A stretch of 64,000 bases of DNA from Bordetella genomosp. 5 (GCF_002261475.1 NZ_NEVN01000004.1:372001-436000), one strand, 5' to 3'. Counted from the stretch's first letter, positions 1-9,726 are shown. Numbers and translations are program-made. The notes: generated from the sequence alone by a model not told the origin.

Positions 1-1317
1 CTGAACGCACGGCTCTCTCTGCGCGAGGTCGTCGAGACAGTGAACAATGCGCAGGCTGGCGTATTCATCGTCGACCCTGCACACGGGGATGGCGTGGCCG
101 AGATCGCGGGCGAGTTGACGGCGGTCCGGCACATGATCGTGACTGGGGGCGCGTCGATGCACGGATGGACGTCGTACGAATCGTTCATCGAAGCCGGTGC
201 CGATCGCAACCCGGATGTCGACATGGCGGCCGATGATCTGGCGGTACTGCACTTTACGTCCGGCTCCACCGGCAAGCTCAAGGCGGCCATGCAGACTGTG
301 GGCAACCGTATGGCATCGCTGCGCAAGGTGGTGATGGGTCGCATGCGGGCCAACCCCGGCGAGGTGCTGGCGCTTGCGGGACCGATCACACATGCGAGTG
401 GCATGTTCATGCAGCCGTTTCTATTCCAGGGCGGCACGATCCTGCTGCACGACCGATTCGATCCCGAGACATTCCTGGCGTCGGCGGCGCGGCATCGCGC
501 TGCCTTCAGCTTCATGGTGCCCACCATGGTCAACATGCTGATCGCCGAACCCAGTCTGCACCGGCACGATCTGAGCGCGTTGCGGCAGATTTCCTATGGC
601 GGCGCGCCCATGGCGCCGGCGCGCATCCGCGAGGCCTGGGACGCGCTGGGGCCGAAGCTCAGCCAGGGCTACGGCACCGGTGAAACCACCGGCGGCCTGG
701 CGCTGTTGAGCACGCTCGACCATGCGCATGCGCTCGCGTCATGCCCGGAGCGGCTGTCGTCTTGCGGCCGCCTTTTTGGCGAGGGGGAGCTTGTGCTGGC
801 GGACGAGGCGGGCAGGCCGGTGGCACAGGGCGAGGTGGGCGAAATCACCGTGCGCGGCCCGGACGTGTTCGCGGGGTATTGGGGCGAGCCGGAACTGTCT
901 GCCCAGGCGCTGCGCGACGGCTGGCTGCACACGGGCGACCTCGCCCGAATGGACGATGAAGGATTCGTCTACATCGTGGATCGCAAGAAAGACATGATCA
1001 TCACCGGCGGGTTCAACGTGTATCCCACCGAAGTGGAGCAGGCGCTGTATCAGCATCCCGATGTGTACGAGGCCTGCGTGTTCGGCATCCCGGATGATAA
1101 GTGGGGCGAGGCGATCAAGGCGGTGCTCGTGCTCAAGCCCGGTGCACGAACCGGCGAGGCCGAGCTGATGGCGCACTGCCGCGCGCATCTGGCGGATTTC
1201 AAGAAGCCGCGCAGTATCGACATCGTGGCAGAGCTGCCCAAGAACGCGAACGGCAAGCTCGCGCGCAAGCCGTTGCGCGACGCCTACTGGGAGGGGCAGG
1301 AACGCAAGGTGGGGTGA
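1..1317 (+). CDS. Acyl-CoA synthetase (AMP-binding), 5' end outside window
   Basis: Class I adenylate-forming ligase that would activate a carboxylic or fatty acid as acyl-AMP and then acyl-CoA. The reading frame is open from base 1, so the true start lies upstream; GTG at 40 is only the first internal start. Visible motifs are the nucleotide-binding loop FTSGSTGKLK, the YGTGETTGG adenine motif, the hinge region GWLHTGDLARMDDEGF followed by VDRKKDMI, and the C-terminal catalytic lysine in PKNANGKLARKPLR. The last motif shows that the C-terminus is complete. About 100 or more N-terminal residues are missing compared with the usual 500-550. The substrate cannot be told from sequence. Confidence 0.9.
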   Translation: MNARLSLREVVETVNNAQAGVFIVDPAHGDGVAEIAGELTAVRHMIVTGGASMHGWTSYESFIEAGADRNPDVDMAADDLAVLHFTSGSTGKLKAAMQTVGNRMASLRKVVMGRMRANPGEVLALAGPITHASGMFMQPFLFQGGTILLHDRFDPETFLASAARHRAAFSFMVPTMVNMLIAEPSLHRHDLSALRQISYGGAPMAPARIREAWDALGPKLSQGYGTGETTGGLALLSTLDHAHALASCPERLSSCGRLFGEGELVLADEAGRPVAQGEVGEITVRGPDVFAGYWGEPELSAQALRDGWLHTGDLARMDDEGFVYIVDRKKDMIITGGFNVYPTEVEQALYQHPDVYEACVFGIPDDKWGEAIKAVLVLKPGARTGEAELMAHCRAHLADFKKPRSIDIVAELPKNANGKLARKPLRDAYWEGQERKVG

Positions 1318-1383
1318 AATGGCTGTCGTGTGAACCGCAGGCCGCCTGTGCGGCCGCGTCCGCTCCGGCGCCGGAACACGCGG

Positions 1384-2181
1384 TCATAGATGCCGATGAC
1401 TGCATCCCATCGGCACACCCAGCATCTCGCCGATCGCGTTCGCCAGGTTTCTCGCGCTGGCTTCGTCCAGTCCGTCGGTGCGGATCATGCGGTAGCCGAA
1501 CGCGAAGCTGTATTGCCAGTCGAGCTCGAGGATGGTGTACGCGCGGCCGTCGGGGGCGTGCCACTGGACGGTCGGGTCGGCGTAGGCCGCGCCGATGAAG
1601 TCGAGATAGCTGCCGTAGGGCGGCAAGTCGTCGAGGGGCTGGGTGCTGCCGGGCAGCGTGGGTACGCTGAGGTTCTCACCCACGTGGACCGCGGGATCGG
1701 GGCCCTCATAGGCGAGCAGCAGCAGCCCGAACGGGCGCGGGTCCGCGTCGTAGGCTTGCGCGGCATCCGGGCTCATGAGGGCGCGGGCGGCGGGGCCCAT
1801 GCGGTAGTACGGGCTGCGCCAATCGCTGCCTTCATTGTCGGCGAAGGTATTGTCGAAGGCGATGCCGCGGGAGATGAGCAGCGCCAGCGTGTCGGCCATG
1901 CCCGCGTTGGCATGCAGCGGCAGATCCGCGGGCAGGGCGCCCGCGCGCATGTAGAGCGCCAGCACGTCGGCCGGCGTGCGCGTGCGGGCGTCGTATTGGT
2001 AGTCACAATAGAGCGCGCGGGAGAGCCGCAAGCTCAGGTTGTCTAACTCCCGCGGCGGAACACCGTCTCCTTCGGGCTTGAGCACATAACCCTGTTCGCG
2101 CAGGCGCGCCTCGAGGGCGCGCCAGTCGGGGGCCGGCAGGTGCGGATGCAACGGGAAGAGAAACTGATGGTGTTCGGACAT
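1384..2181 (-). CDS. Conserved hypothetical protein, 265 aa
   Basis: Soluble protein with no signal peptide or membrane segment and no catalytic motif that I recognise. It is acidic and rich in Trp, Tyr and Pro, with a central FADNEGSDWRSPYYRMG segment. The AGGAGG-like purine tract upstream is about 12 bases from the ATG, so the start is reasonable but not certain. It converges with the acyl-CoA synthetase and is followed upstream by a GNAT enzyme on the same strand. The antisense frame is also open, but the codon-position GC pattern and a sensible soluble protein favour this strand. Function unknown. Confidence 0.6.
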   Translation of the reverse strand: MSEHHQFLFPLHPHLPAPDWRALEARLREQGYVLKPEGDGVPPRELDNLSLRLSRALYCDYQYDARTRTPADVLALYMRAGALPADLPLHANAGMADTLALLISRGIAFDNTFADNEGSDWRSPYYRMGPAARALMSPDAAQAYDADPRPFGLLLLAYEGPDPAVHVGENLSVPTLPGSTQPLDDLPPYGSYLDFIGAAYADPTVQWHAPDGRAYTILELDWQYSFAFGYRMIRTDGLDEASARNLANAIGEMLGVPMGCSHRHL

Positions 2182-2243
2182 CGCGGCGTCGGCCTCCTCG
2201 TGAGGGCCTCATCGTAAACGAAGTACGCGTGCGCGCTGCGCGT

Positions 2244-2735
2244 TCAGAGCGTCATCACCATCTCGTGCCACGCCATGCCGCCGTGGTCGGAGGCCGACGG
2301 GCGCACATAGGTATAGCCGAGCTTTTCGTACAGCGGCACGTGGCGGTCTTTGCACATGAGGTGGATGGTGGCCTTGCCCATCGCGCGATTGCGGGCGATG
2401 AACTCGTGCATCAGGCGCGCGGCGTGGCCCTTGCCCTGTTCGGCGGGATCGATCACGACCGACATGATGACGACGTTGGGCGCGGCCGGATCGTGGCCGA
2501 CCAGTTCCTTGAACGCCTCGTCCGACATCACCACCTCGTGCGCGCAGCCCGAGTTGATGAAGCCGATGACGCGGCCGTCCTGCTCCAGGATCAGGAAACC
2601 TTCGGGATACTGGGCGATGCGGGTGACGATCTTGGCGTGCGTGGCGGCTTCGTCGCCTTCGTAGGCGGAGATTTCGATGTCGTAGCAGCGGTCGGCGTCG
2701 GCGGGGCGGGCGGGGCGAAAAAGGAGGTTGCTCAT
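2244..2735 (-). CDS. GNAT family N-acetyltransferase
   Basis: Single-domain GNAT of 163 aa, the usual length, which would move an acetyl group from acetyl-CoA to an amine. The acetyl-CoA pyrophosphate loop is seen as EQGKGHAARLMHEF (Q/RxxGxG/A type), preceded by the beta-strand VVIMSVVID and followed by LMCKDRHVPLYEKLGYTYV, the typical GNAT C-terminal 'YEKLGY' segment. Substrate unknown. It sits between an unknown protein and the gabD-like gene on the same strand but is separated from the latter by a strong terminator, so it probably has its own promoter. Confidence 0.85.
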   Translation of the reverse strand: MSNLLFRPARPADADRCYDIEISAYEGDEAATHAKIVTRIAQYPEGFLILEQDGRVIGFINSGCAHEVVMSDEAFKELVGHDPAAPNVVIMSVVIDPAEQGKGHAARLMHEFIARNRAMGKATIHLMCKDRHVPLYEKLGYTYVRPSASDHGGMAWHEMVMTL

Positions 2736-2793
2736 GATGCGGGCGTGAATTGAATGGCGGCGGACATGGTACAGCGGCGCGCGTGTCCCAAAG

Positions 2794-2825
2794 AAAAACG
2801 GGCCTTGCCCGAAGGCAAGACCCGT
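2794..2825 (-). terminator. Rho-independent terminator of the semialdehyde dehydrogenase gene
   Basis: Read on the minus strand: a 12-bp stem (ACGGGTCTTGCC pairing with GGCAAGGCCCGT, one G-T pair) closed by a TTCG tetraloop and followed by TTTTC. It lies 26 bases past the dehydrogenase stop codon. Confidence 0.9.
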
Positions 2826-2850
2826 CAGTGTCGAGCAGTGGCCTGAGTGA

Positions 2851-4290
2851 TCAGACGCCGACCACCGACACCGCCTTGGTGACGAGGTAGGGCTCGAGGG
2901 CTTCGAAACCGCCTTCGGTGCCGTAACCAGAGTCTTTCACGCCGCCGAACGGCAGTTCGGCCGAGGGCGTGGCGGGCTGGTTGATCCAGACCATGCCGAC
3001 TTCCAGGCGACGCGACAGTTCGGTGACGTTCTTGAACGACTTGGTGAACGCGTAAGCGGCCAGGCCGAACGGCAGGCGGTTGGCTTCGTTGATGGCCTCG
3101 TCGAGCGACTCGAAGCTGCGCACGGCGGCGACCGGGCCGAAGGGCTCTTCATTGAAGATGTCGGCGTCCAGGGGCACGTCGGTCAGGACGGTGGGCGCGA
3201 AGAAGTTGCCGGCGGTGCCGATGCGTTGGCCACCGGTGGCCACGCGGGCGCCCTTTTCGGCGGCGTTTTTCACGATCTTGTCCATGGCGGCCAGACGGCG
3301 GTCGTTGGCCAGGGGGCCGAGCGTCGTGCCGTCAGCCAGGCCGTCGCCGAGCTTGAGCTTCTCGGCCTGGGCGATGAAGGCCTGCTCGAAGGCGGACTTC
3401 ACGTCTTTGTGGACGAGGAAGCGAGTGGGCGAAATGCAGACCTGGCCGGCGTTGCGGAACTTGGCGCCACCGGCTGCCTTGACGGCGAGCTCGACGTCGG
3501 CGTCTTGAGCCACGATCACCGGCGCGTGACCGCCCAACTCCATCGTGACGCGCTTCATGTGCTGGCCGGCCAGGGCGGCGAGCTGCTTGCCGACCGGGGT
3601 CGAGCCCGTGAAGGTGATCTTGCGGATGACCGGGTGAGCGATCAGGTAGCTCGAGATCTCGGCGGGCGAGCCGAACACCAGGCCCACGACACCCTTGGGG
3701 ATGCCGGCATCGACGAAGCACTGCAGCAGGGCGGCAGGCGAGGCGGGGGTTTCTTCAGGGGCCTTGACCAGGAACGAGCAGCCCGAGGCCAGCGCGGCGC
3801 CGATCTTGCGCACGATCTGGTTGACCGGGAAGTTCCAGGGGGTGAAGGCGGCGACGGGGCCCACGGGCTCCTTCAGCACCATCTGCGTGGCGGCGGCGTT
3901 GCGCGCCGGAACCAGGCGGCCGTAGATGCGCAGCGCTTCGTTGGCGAACCAGTCGATGATCTCGACGCCGGCCAGGATTTCACCGCGCGCTTCGACCAGC
4001 GGCTTGCCTTGTTCTTGCGTGAGCAGGCGGGCGATGTCGTCGGCGCGTTCGCGCAGCAGCACGGCGGCCTTGCGCATGATGGCGCAACGTTCGTGGGCCG
4101 ACATGGCGCGCCAGGTTTCGAACCCGCGCTGCGTGGCTTCGACAGCCAGGTCCAGATCTTCGCGGCTGGCGCTGGCGACCTGACCGATCTTGCCACCCGT
4201 GGCAGGGTTGACGACGTCGATGCGCTTGTTGCCCTTGGCTTCGCGCCACTCGTTGTCGATCAACAAGAGGGTGTCGGGGTAACTGCTCAT
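2851..4290 (-). CDS. gabD: NAD(P)-dependent succinate-semialdehyde dehydrogenase (GabD-like)
   Basis: Aldehyde dehydrogenase superfamily enzyme, 479 aa, expected to oxidise succinate semialdehyde or a similar aldehyde acid. The start was set at 4290 because AGGAGCACCC precedes that ATG; the longer frame adds 24 implausible residues. Motifs are the cofactor fold [10 protein letters not shown], the general base in [10 protein letters not shown], the nucleophile region [13 protein letters not shown] (Cys in GQVC) and [11 protein letters not shown]. These fit the GabD/lactaldehyde-dehydrogenase subgroup. It is monocistronic, with its own terminator downstream. The exact substrate within the subgroup is inferred, not proven. 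Confidence 0.88.
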   Translation of the reverse strand: MSSYPDTLLLIDNEWREAKGNKRIDVVNPATGGKIGQVASASREDLDLAVEATQRGFETWRAMSAHERCAIMRKAAVLLRERADDIARLLTQEQGKPLVEARGEILAGVEIIDWFANEALRIYGRLVPARNAAATQMVLKEPVGPVAAFTPWNFPVNQIVRKIGAALASGCSFLVKAPEETPASPAALLQCFVDAGIPKGVVGLVFGSPAEISSYLIAHPVIRKITFTGSTPVGKQLAALAGQHMKRVTMELGGHAPVIVAQDADVELAVKAAGGAKFRNAGQVCISPTRFLVHKDVKSAFEQAFIAQAEKLKLGDGLADGTTLGPLANDRRLAAMDKIVKNAAEKGARVATGGQRIGTAGNFFAPTVLTDVPLDADIFNEEPFGPVAAVRSFESLDEAINEANRLPFGLAAYAFTKSFKNVTELSRRLEVGMVWINQPATPSAELPFGGVKDSGYGTEGGFEALEPYLVTKAVSVVGV

Positions 4291-4609
4291 GGGTGCTCCT
4301 AAGTTGAATGGGGAACTACGGTGCAGGTCGTCGGGCAATGCGCAGCACTGCGGCGGCCACAAGCGTCTAGTGTAAACAGGGCAGGGGCCTGGAGGCGAGG
4401 GGCAGCGCGATTGGCCCCGGAGACCATGGAGCCAAGGTCATGAGGCGGCGGTGCCCGCAGGACGCGCTAAGTCATGGAAAACGTTGGATATTGTCGCGTT
4501 GCGGCGAGTCGATGGGGGCGGATTACGCCGCGGGTCGGCGTGCCGCGAGACTTCATATTCTGTTACGGGGGGCGGGAAAACTGGCCCGGGAGCCGGGCCG
4601 GCGGCGCGC
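4291..4609. other. Intergenic region, no gene seen
   Basis: About 320 bases upstream of gabD and downstream of the SMP-30 gene. It should hold the gabD promoter near its low-coordinate end and contains the terminator described separately. The short frames here lack coding character. Confidence 0.6.
4576..4599 (-). terminator. Terminator at the end of the Bug/RraA/SMP-30 cluster
   Basis: On the minus strand GGCCCGG and CCGGGCC form a perfect 7-bp stem with loop CTC, followed by AGTTTTCCC. It lies just downstream of the SMP-30 stop codon and is the likely end of the minus-strand catabolic transcript. Confidence 0.75.
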
Positions 4610-5551
4610 TCAGGGCGACGATCCCGCGGGTCTGGTCACGCCACGCGCCAGCGGCAGACCGGCATGCGGCGCCTGGGCGGTCAGGATCGCGCCAGTCGTG
4701 GAGTCGGTGCAGTACACCGTGCGGCCGTCGGCGCCGCCGAACGCGAGGTTGGTGGTGGACTGGCCCGCCGGGCTGCGCCAGATGATGCGCGGCTCGGCGC
4801 GGTGGTCGAGCAGCCACACGTAGCCCAGTCCCGGGTTGCAGACCAGCAGGTTGCCCTCGGTGTCCACGGCCAGTCCGTCGGGCCCGCTCGGGCCGTGCGA
4901 AGTGAAGAACTGGCTTACCTTGCTCACGCTGCCGTCCGGCAGCAGCGGCACGCGCCAGACGCAATTGCCGCGCGTGACGGCAAGATAGAGCACGCGGCCG
5001 TCGGGCGAGAGCGCCACGCCGTTGGGGCTGGGCACGTTCGCAAGCAGCAGGTCGAGCTGGCCATCGGGGCGCAGCCGGTAGAGGCGGCCGCTGGGATCGT
5101 GCAGCCCGCTCTGGCCCTGGTCCGTGAAGTACAGATTGCCCTGCGCGTCGAAGATCAGATCGTTCACGCCCTTGAAGCGCTCGCTGTTGCGCCGCTGCAG
5201 GAACGGCGTGACCTCGCCGGTACGGACGTCCAGCTTCATCAGGCCGTTTTTGTAATCGGTGATGAGCAGGTGCGTGTCGTCGATGAACTTCATGCCGTTG
5301 GGCTCGCCGTCGTACTCGGCGACGACCGACCATTCACCCGCGGGAGAGACGCGGAAGACGCGGCCCCACGGGATGTCGGTCACGTAGAGATTGCCGGCGC
5401 GATCGAACACCGGGCCTTCGAGAAACGAGTCCGCGGGCACGCCGCCGCGATTGGCGTCGGCCCAGTCGCTGCGGCGCGCGCGGCGCAGCGACTCGGGAAG
5501 CGAGGTCCAGATCTCGAACTCGATGAGTTCGGGAGGGTTCAGATAGAACAT
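4610..5551 (-). CDS. SMP-30/gluconolactonase-family lactonase
   Basis: Six-bladed beta-propeller of the SMP-30/gluconolactonase/LRE family (313 aa), usually a Ca2+/Zn2+-dependent hydrolase of sugar or other lactones. Blade-like repeats are visible: EGPVFDRAGNLYVTDIPWG (metal-binding Glu), VNDLIFDAQGNLYFTD (Asn ligand), SPNGVALSPDGRVLYLA and GPDGLAVDTEGNLLVCN (Asp ligand region). No signal peptide, so cytosolic. It is the last gene of the minus-strand cluster, 35 bases after a Bug receptor gene, suggesting lactone hydrolysis within the same catabolic route. The substrate is unknown. Confidence 0.85.
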   Translation of the reverse strand: MFYLNPPELIEFEIWTSLPESLRRARRSDWADANRGGVPADSFLEGPVFDRAGNLYVTDIPWGRVFRVSPAGEWSVVAEYDGEPNGMKFIDDTHLLITDYKNGLMKLDVRTGEVTPFLQRRNSERFKGVNDLIFDAQGNLYFTDQGQSGLHDPSGRLYRLRPDGQLDLLLANVPSPNGVALSPDGRVLYLAVTRGNCVWRVPLLPDGSVSKVSQFFTSHGPSGPDGLAVDTEGNLLVCNPGLGYVWLLDHRAEPRIIWRSPAGQSTTNLAFGGADGRTVYCTDSTTGAILTAQAPHAGLPLARGVTRPAGSSP

Positions 5552-5585
5552 GCGGTTTCCTTGGGCGGTGGGCGATCGCGCGGGA

Positions 5586-6572
5586 TCACTTGGCGTCGAA
5601 GCCGATGGTGCGGGCGACGTTGCCCCACATCGTATTGCTGTCGGCCAGGATGCGGGTGAACTCGGCGGTGTCGGCCGCGCGCGGCTCGGCGCCCATCTTG
5701 GTGGCGAACGCCTTCATCTCGGGCGACGCCATGGCTTTGGCCACTTCGCGCTGCAGCCGGGCGGACACTTCGGCGGGCGTGCCCTTCGGCACCCAGAGTC
5801 CGGTCCAGTTCACCACGCCGAAATCCTTGACGCCGGCCTCGGCGAAGGTGGGGACGCCGGGCAGCACGGCCAGGCGCTTGTCGCCGCTGACGGCCAGCAG
5901 CCGGAGTTGTCCGCCCTGCACCGGGCCCATGATGCCGGTGGTGGAGGCGAACTGGAAATCGATGGTCTTGCCCATCACCGCCTGCGTGGCCTCGGCGGCG
6001 CCTTTGAAGGGTACGTGCATGAACTTCGCGCCGGTCGCCGCGGCCAGGCCTTCGGCGGCGAAGTGCGGCGTGGTGCCCGGTCCGCCCGAACCATAGGTGA
6101 CGAGGCCGGGCTTGGCCTTGCCCTGCGCGATCAGGTCGCCCAGCGTGCGATAGGGGCTGTCGGCGGAGACGGCCAGACCCATGGGTGCGAATACGAACGC
6201 CGAGACGGGTTGCAGGTCCTGCGCCGGATCGAACGGCAGCTTCTTGAAGATATGCGGCAGCAGGGAATAGGTGGTGTCGTTGGCCACCAGCGTGTAGCCG
6301 TCGGGCGTGGCGCGGGCCACCTGGCTGACGCCGATGGTGCCGGTGGCGCCGGGCTTGTTCTCGACGACGAAGGTCTGGCCGGTCTGCGTGGACAGCATCT
6401 GCGCCATCTTGCGCGTGGCGACATCGACCGCGCCGCCGGGACCGTAGGGCACGACGATATGCACGGGACGCTCAGGCCAGGTGTCGGCGGCCTGCGCGGC
6501 CGGCAGCCACGGCGCGGTGAAGGGAAGGACGGCGAGCGCCAAGACGGCGCCGGTGCGGGAAAAGCGGATCAT
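5586..6572 (-). CDS. Bug/TctC-family tripartite tricarboxylate transporter receptor
   Basis: Periplasmic substrate-binding protein of the Bug (Bordetella uptake gene) family. A signal peptide ending near AAQAADTWPERP is followed by the family hallmarks IVVPYGPGGAVDVATR, VENKPGATGTIG, ARATPDGYT and the VPFKGAAEA segment. The start at 6572 was preferred over ATG 6581 because a GAGG ribosome site is nine bases upstream of the former and abuts the latter. No TctA/TctB membrane genes are nearby, so it is an orphan receptor. Its ligand is unknown but probably relates to the RraA/lactonase cluster. Confidence 0.9.
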   Translation of the reverse strand: MIRFSRTGAVLALAVLPFTAPWLPAAQAADTWPERPVHIVVPYGPGGAVDVATRKMAQMLSTQTGQTFVVENKPGATGTIGVSQVARATPDGYTLVANDTTYSLLPHIFKKLPFDPAQDLQPVSAFVFAPMGLAVSADSPYRTLGDLIAQGKAKPGLVTYGSGGPGTTPHFAAEGLAAATGAKFMHVPFKGAAEATQAVMGKTIDFQFASTTGIMGPVQGGQLRLLAVSGDKRLAVLPGVPTFAEAGVKDFGVVNWTGLWVPKGTPAEVSARLQREVAKAMASPEMKAFATKMGAEPRAADTAEFTRILADSNTMWGNVARTIGFDAK

Positions 6573-6597
6573 GGTTGTCATCCTCGTTATTCGTGGC

Positions 6598-7563
6598 TCA
6601 GTCGGCTTTCAGGCCGAGCTCGTTCGCCAGCTTTTGGTAAGTATCGATCTCTTGCGACAGCTGTGTGGTGAATGCGTCGCCGCAGGTCTGACGCGGCTGC
6701 ACGCCGAGCGCATCGAGACTGGCCCGGGTGGCGGGCGCCTGGGCGAAGTCACGCGCTACTTTTTCGAGCGTGGCGCGCACGTCCTGCGGCAGGCCGGCGG
6801 GGGCGAGCACGCCGTACCAGGCGTCGGCCGAGTAGCCCGGCACGCCGGCCTCGGCGAAGGTCGGCACCTGCGGCAGTTGGGGCAGACGCTGCGGCGCGGC
6901 GACGGCCAGGGCGGTGAGCTTGCCGGCCGTCACCTGCGGCAGCACCGAGCCCAGCGTCGCGAACGAGCTGTCGACCTGGCCGCCCATCAGGTCCGAGATC
7001 GCCTGCGCCGCACCCTTGTAGGGAATGTGATTCATCTGCGTCTGGGTCAGGCGCTGAAACTGTTCGGTCGCGAAATGGCCAGAGCTGCCGGTGCCGGGCG
7101 TGGCGTAGGTAATGCGGCCCGGCGCCTCGCGCACCTTGGCCAGAAACGCATCGAGTGAGTTCACGCCCATCGCGGGGCTGGTGACCAGCACGGTGGGGCT
7201 CACGGCGAAGGCGCAGAGCGGCGTGAAGGATTTGAGCGCGTCGAACTTCACCCGGTTGCTGTAGAGCGCCGGAATCATGGTGTGATTGGTCGCGCCGACC
7301 AGCAGCGTGTAGCCGTCGGGCGCGGCCTTCGACACCGCCTCGGCGGCCAGGATCGTGTTGGCGCCGGGTTTATTCTCGACGACGAAGGTCTGGCCGAGCG
7401 CCTGGCCGGCGTACGACGCGAACGCGCGCGCCACCACGTCGGTCGGGCCACCGGGCGAGAAGCCGACCACGACGCGCACGGGGCGCTCGGGATAGGCCGC
7501 ATGCGCGGTCGCGCCGCAGGCGGCGGCAATGGCCAGGCTCAGCGCGAGCAGGGGTTTGTTCAT
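6598..7563 (-). CDS. Bug/TctC-family solute receptor
   Basis: Second receptor of the cluster, 321 aa. The start at 7563 gives a clean signal peptide (MNKPLLALSLAIAAACG then cleavage near AHAAYPERP), preceded by an AGGAGACA ribosome site. Family motifs are VVVGFSPGGPTDVVAR, VENKPGANTI, SKAAPDGYT and the ligand-pocket loop ITYATPGTGSSGHF. The longer upstream frame is not needed. It lies 16 bases before the next Bug gene, and the three in a row look like one transcript. Neighbouring receptors share architecture but differ in sequence, so they are paralogues rather than recent duplicates. Confidence 0.9.
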   Translation of the reverse strand: MNKPLLALSLAIAAACGATAHAAYPERPVRVVVGFSPGGPTDVVARAFASYAGQALGQTFVVENKPGANTILAAEAVSKAAPDGYTLLVGATNHTMIPALYSNRVKFDALKSFTPLCAFAVSPTVLVTSPAMGVNSLDAFLAKVREAPGRITYATPGTGSSGHFATEQFQRLTQTQMNHIPYKGAAQAISDLMGGQVDSSFATLGSVLPQVTAGKLTALAVAAPQRLPQLPQVPTFAEAGVPGYSADAWYGVLAPAGLPQDVRATLEKVARDFAQAPATRASLDALGVQPRQTCGDAFTTQLSQEIDTYQKLANELGLKAD

Positions 7564-7610
7564 GTTTGTCTCCTGATGCGGATGGATCGCATGACGCGGC
7601 TCGCGCCGCG

Positions 7611-8564
7611 TCATTCTTTGGTGATGCCGGCGCGTGCCAGGATGCCGGCCGAGCGCTGCATCTGGTCGTCGATAAAGGCCTTGAATTCGGTGGCGCTGGA
7701 GCCGACCGGCTCGGCGCCGAGGTCCTGCAGGCTCTTGCGCACGGCGGGGTCCTGCAGCACGGCGCGCAGCTCGGTCTCGATGCGTGACGCCACCTCGGCG
7801 GGCAGGCCCGCGGGAGCAAGCACGCCATTCCACTCGTACACCGCGTAGTCGGGCACGCCGCTCTCGGCGACCGTGGGCACGTCGGGCAGCGCCTCGACCC
7901 GTTTGGGCGAGCTCACGGCCAGCGCGCGCAGCTTGCCGCTTTTCATCAGCGGATACGACGCGGCCATGTTGCTGAACATCATGTCGGTCTGGCCGCCCAT
8001 GAGATCGGTGAGCGCGGGCGCGCCGCCCTTGTAGGGGATGTGCGTGAGCGCGATGCGGTTGCCCTGCGCGAACCAGGCGGCGGCGATGTGCTGCGCGGTG
8101 CCCTGGCCCGGCGTGGCGAAGGTGAGGTGGCCGGCCCTGGCCGCCGCCGTCAGGTCCGCCACCTTCTGGTACGGCGCTTTGGCGGCGACGACGAGCAGGT
8201 TGGGCGTGAGGCTGACGAGCGAGATCGGCTGGAAATCCCGCTTGCTGTCGTAGCTGAGCGACTTGTACAGCGAGGGATTGATGGCGAACGCGGTGGCATC
8301 GTAGAGCAGCGTGTAGCCGTCGGCCGCGGCGTGCGCCACATTGGCGGCGCCGATGGTGCCGCTCGCGCCGGGACGGTTTTCGACCACGACGGTCTGTTGC
8401 AGGCGGGTGCCCAGGGCCATGGCGACCAGGCGGGCCTGGGCGTCGGCCGCGCCACCGGCCGAGTAGGGCACCACCAGCTTGATCGGACGCTCGGGATACT
8501 GCGCCGGGGCGCCGCCGGCGGACAGGGCCAGGACCGCGGCCAGGATAGGACGGATAAAAGACAT
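7611..8564 (-). CDS. Bug/TctC-family solute receptor
   Basis: Third tandem receptor, 317 aa. The start at 8564 is supported by a signal peptide (MSFIRPILAAVLALSAGGAPAQ) and the upstream GAGGAGACACC ribosome site. Motifs are LVVPYSAGGAADAQAR, VENRPGASGTIG, HAAADGYT, TFATPGQGTAQHIA and HIPYKGGAP. It lies downstream of the cyclase-family hydrolase gene, with about 80 bases between. It is an orphan receptor, with ligand unknown. Confidence 0.9.
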   Translation of the reverse strand: MSFIRPILAAVLALSAGGAPAQYPERPIKLVVPYSAGGAADAQARLVAMALGTRLQQTVVVENRPGASGTIGAANVAHAAADGYTLLYDATAFAINPSLYKSLSYDSKRDFQPISLVSLTPNLLVVAAKAPYQKVADLTAAARAGHLTFATPGQGTAQHIAAAWFAQGNRIALTHIPYKGGAPALTDLMGGQTDMMFSNMAASYPLMKSGKLRALAVSSPKRVEALPDVPTVAESGVPDYAVYEWNGVLAPAGLPAEVASRIETELRAVLQDPAVRKSLQDLGAEPVGSSATEFKAFIDDQMQRSAGILARAGITKE

Positions 8565-8644
8565 GGTGTCTCCTCGTGAGAGGGCGGTCGCGCGGCCTGT
8601 GCCGGCCGCTGCGCCGCGGGGCGTAAGGTTTCGGGTTGGCGGAC

Positions 8645-9715
8645 TCAGACGGTGGCGATAGGCGTGGCCGGCGAGCCGACGGCGCCGGGCAGGCGCAGCG
8701 GCGGTGCGGTCAACAGAAAGCGATGGCGGCCATGTTCGCGCAGCCAGCGGGCCAGCGGCGTGAGCCACCACAGTTCGCCCAGGTGGATACCGTTCTTGAA
8801 CAGGCAGTGTTCGTGCAGCGGCAGGCGCGGCCGGCGCAGCGGCGAGCCACCCCCTGCGAGATTGAGCGGCTGCGGCAGCTCGACCGCCGGGTTGTCCGCG
8901 ATCAGGCAGGCCAGGCGCACGTCCACGATCCACCGCAGCAGACGCGCGTCATTGCCGTCGAGGCCACTGCCGGTCGCGTGCAGGTGCGCGACATCGGGCT
9001 GGCGGTTCATCGACATCAAGGTCTCGCCGAAGCCGGTGTGCAGGCACACCATGTCGCCGGACTCGATCTCGACGCCGTCGGCTTCGAGGATGCGCATGAG
9101 CGCGTCGTAGCCCACGGCGGTACGCGTGCGGCCCACGTGCGCTTCCAGGTCGATCATCACCGCGCGACCCTGCGCGCCGTGCTCGGCCAGGTGCTCGATG
9201 CCGAGCGCATCGGCGCGCGGACCCGGGAAGCGGGCCCAGTCGGCGGGTGCCCGCGGATCTTCGGTGGCCGCGTGCACGTGTTCGCCGGCGCGGTAGCCGT
9301 TGTAGAACACGGCTTCGTCATGGCCATCGCCGTCGGCATCGAAGCGGCTGCCCATGTGGGCGAGGCTGTCCCACTGGGTGGAGTACTGCGTGTTCATGAG
9401 CAGCACATCGTCGCAGACCACGTCGGTGAGCTGCGGATCTTCGGACGCATACGACCAGCAGTAGCCCTGCACGCCGGCGCTCTTGCCGTCGCGCAGCGTG
9501 GCATAGCGTTGCGGCGGCAGACGCCGGGGATTGAGCGCCATGCCGCCCGGCACGTCGAGCGGGAGTGACAGGCAGAACGTCAGCCCCTCCCGCGCCTCGG
9601 CGATGCCTTGCAGCACCTTGGCGCGGTCCACCAGATTCATGCGGCCGCGCTGATCATCGGGGCCGAATTCGCCCCAATGACTGTCGGGCGGCGCGTGTTT
9701 CCAACGTTGCGACAT
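8645..9715 (-). CDS. Cyclase-family hydrolase (kynurenine-formamidase-like)
   Basis: 356-aa member of the putative cyclase family (Pfam PF04199), metal-dependent hydrolases of amides or lactones. The recognisable core is the metal-site region around QWDSLAHMGSRFDADGDG, a long-form variant of the family's HxGTHxDxPxH motif. Other matches are the beta-strand segment VMIDLEAHVGR and the Gly-rich GDMVCLHTGFGE, typical of the long-form subfamily found beside Bug genes. No signal peptide. It is followed 12 bases later by the dehydrogenase stop, consistent with one operon. The substrate is unknown. Confidence 0.8.
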   Translation of the reverse strand: MSQRWKHAPPDSHWGEFGPDDQRGRMNLVDRAKVLQGIAEAREGLTFCLSLPLDVPGGMALNPRRLPPQRYATLRDGKSAGVQGYCWSYASEDPQLTDVVCDDVLLMNTQYSTQWDSLAHMGSRFDADGDGHDEAVFYNGYRAGEHVHAATEDPRAPADWARFPGPRADALGIEHLAEHGAQGRAVMIDLEAHVGRTRTAVGYDALMRILEADGVEIESGDMVCLHTGFGETLMSMNRQPDVAHLHATGSGLDGNDARLLRWIVDVRLACLIADNPAVELPQPLNLAGGGSPLRRPRLPLHEHCLFKNGIHLGELWWLTPLARWLREHGRHRFLLTAPPLRLPGAVGSPATPIATV

Positions 9716-9726
9716 GGCGCTTTCCT

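Noticed and set aside
4451-5659. 402-codon plus-strand frame over the SMP-30 gene
   Set aside because: Translation lacks recognisable domains while the minus strand gives clear beta-propeller repeats and a terminator.
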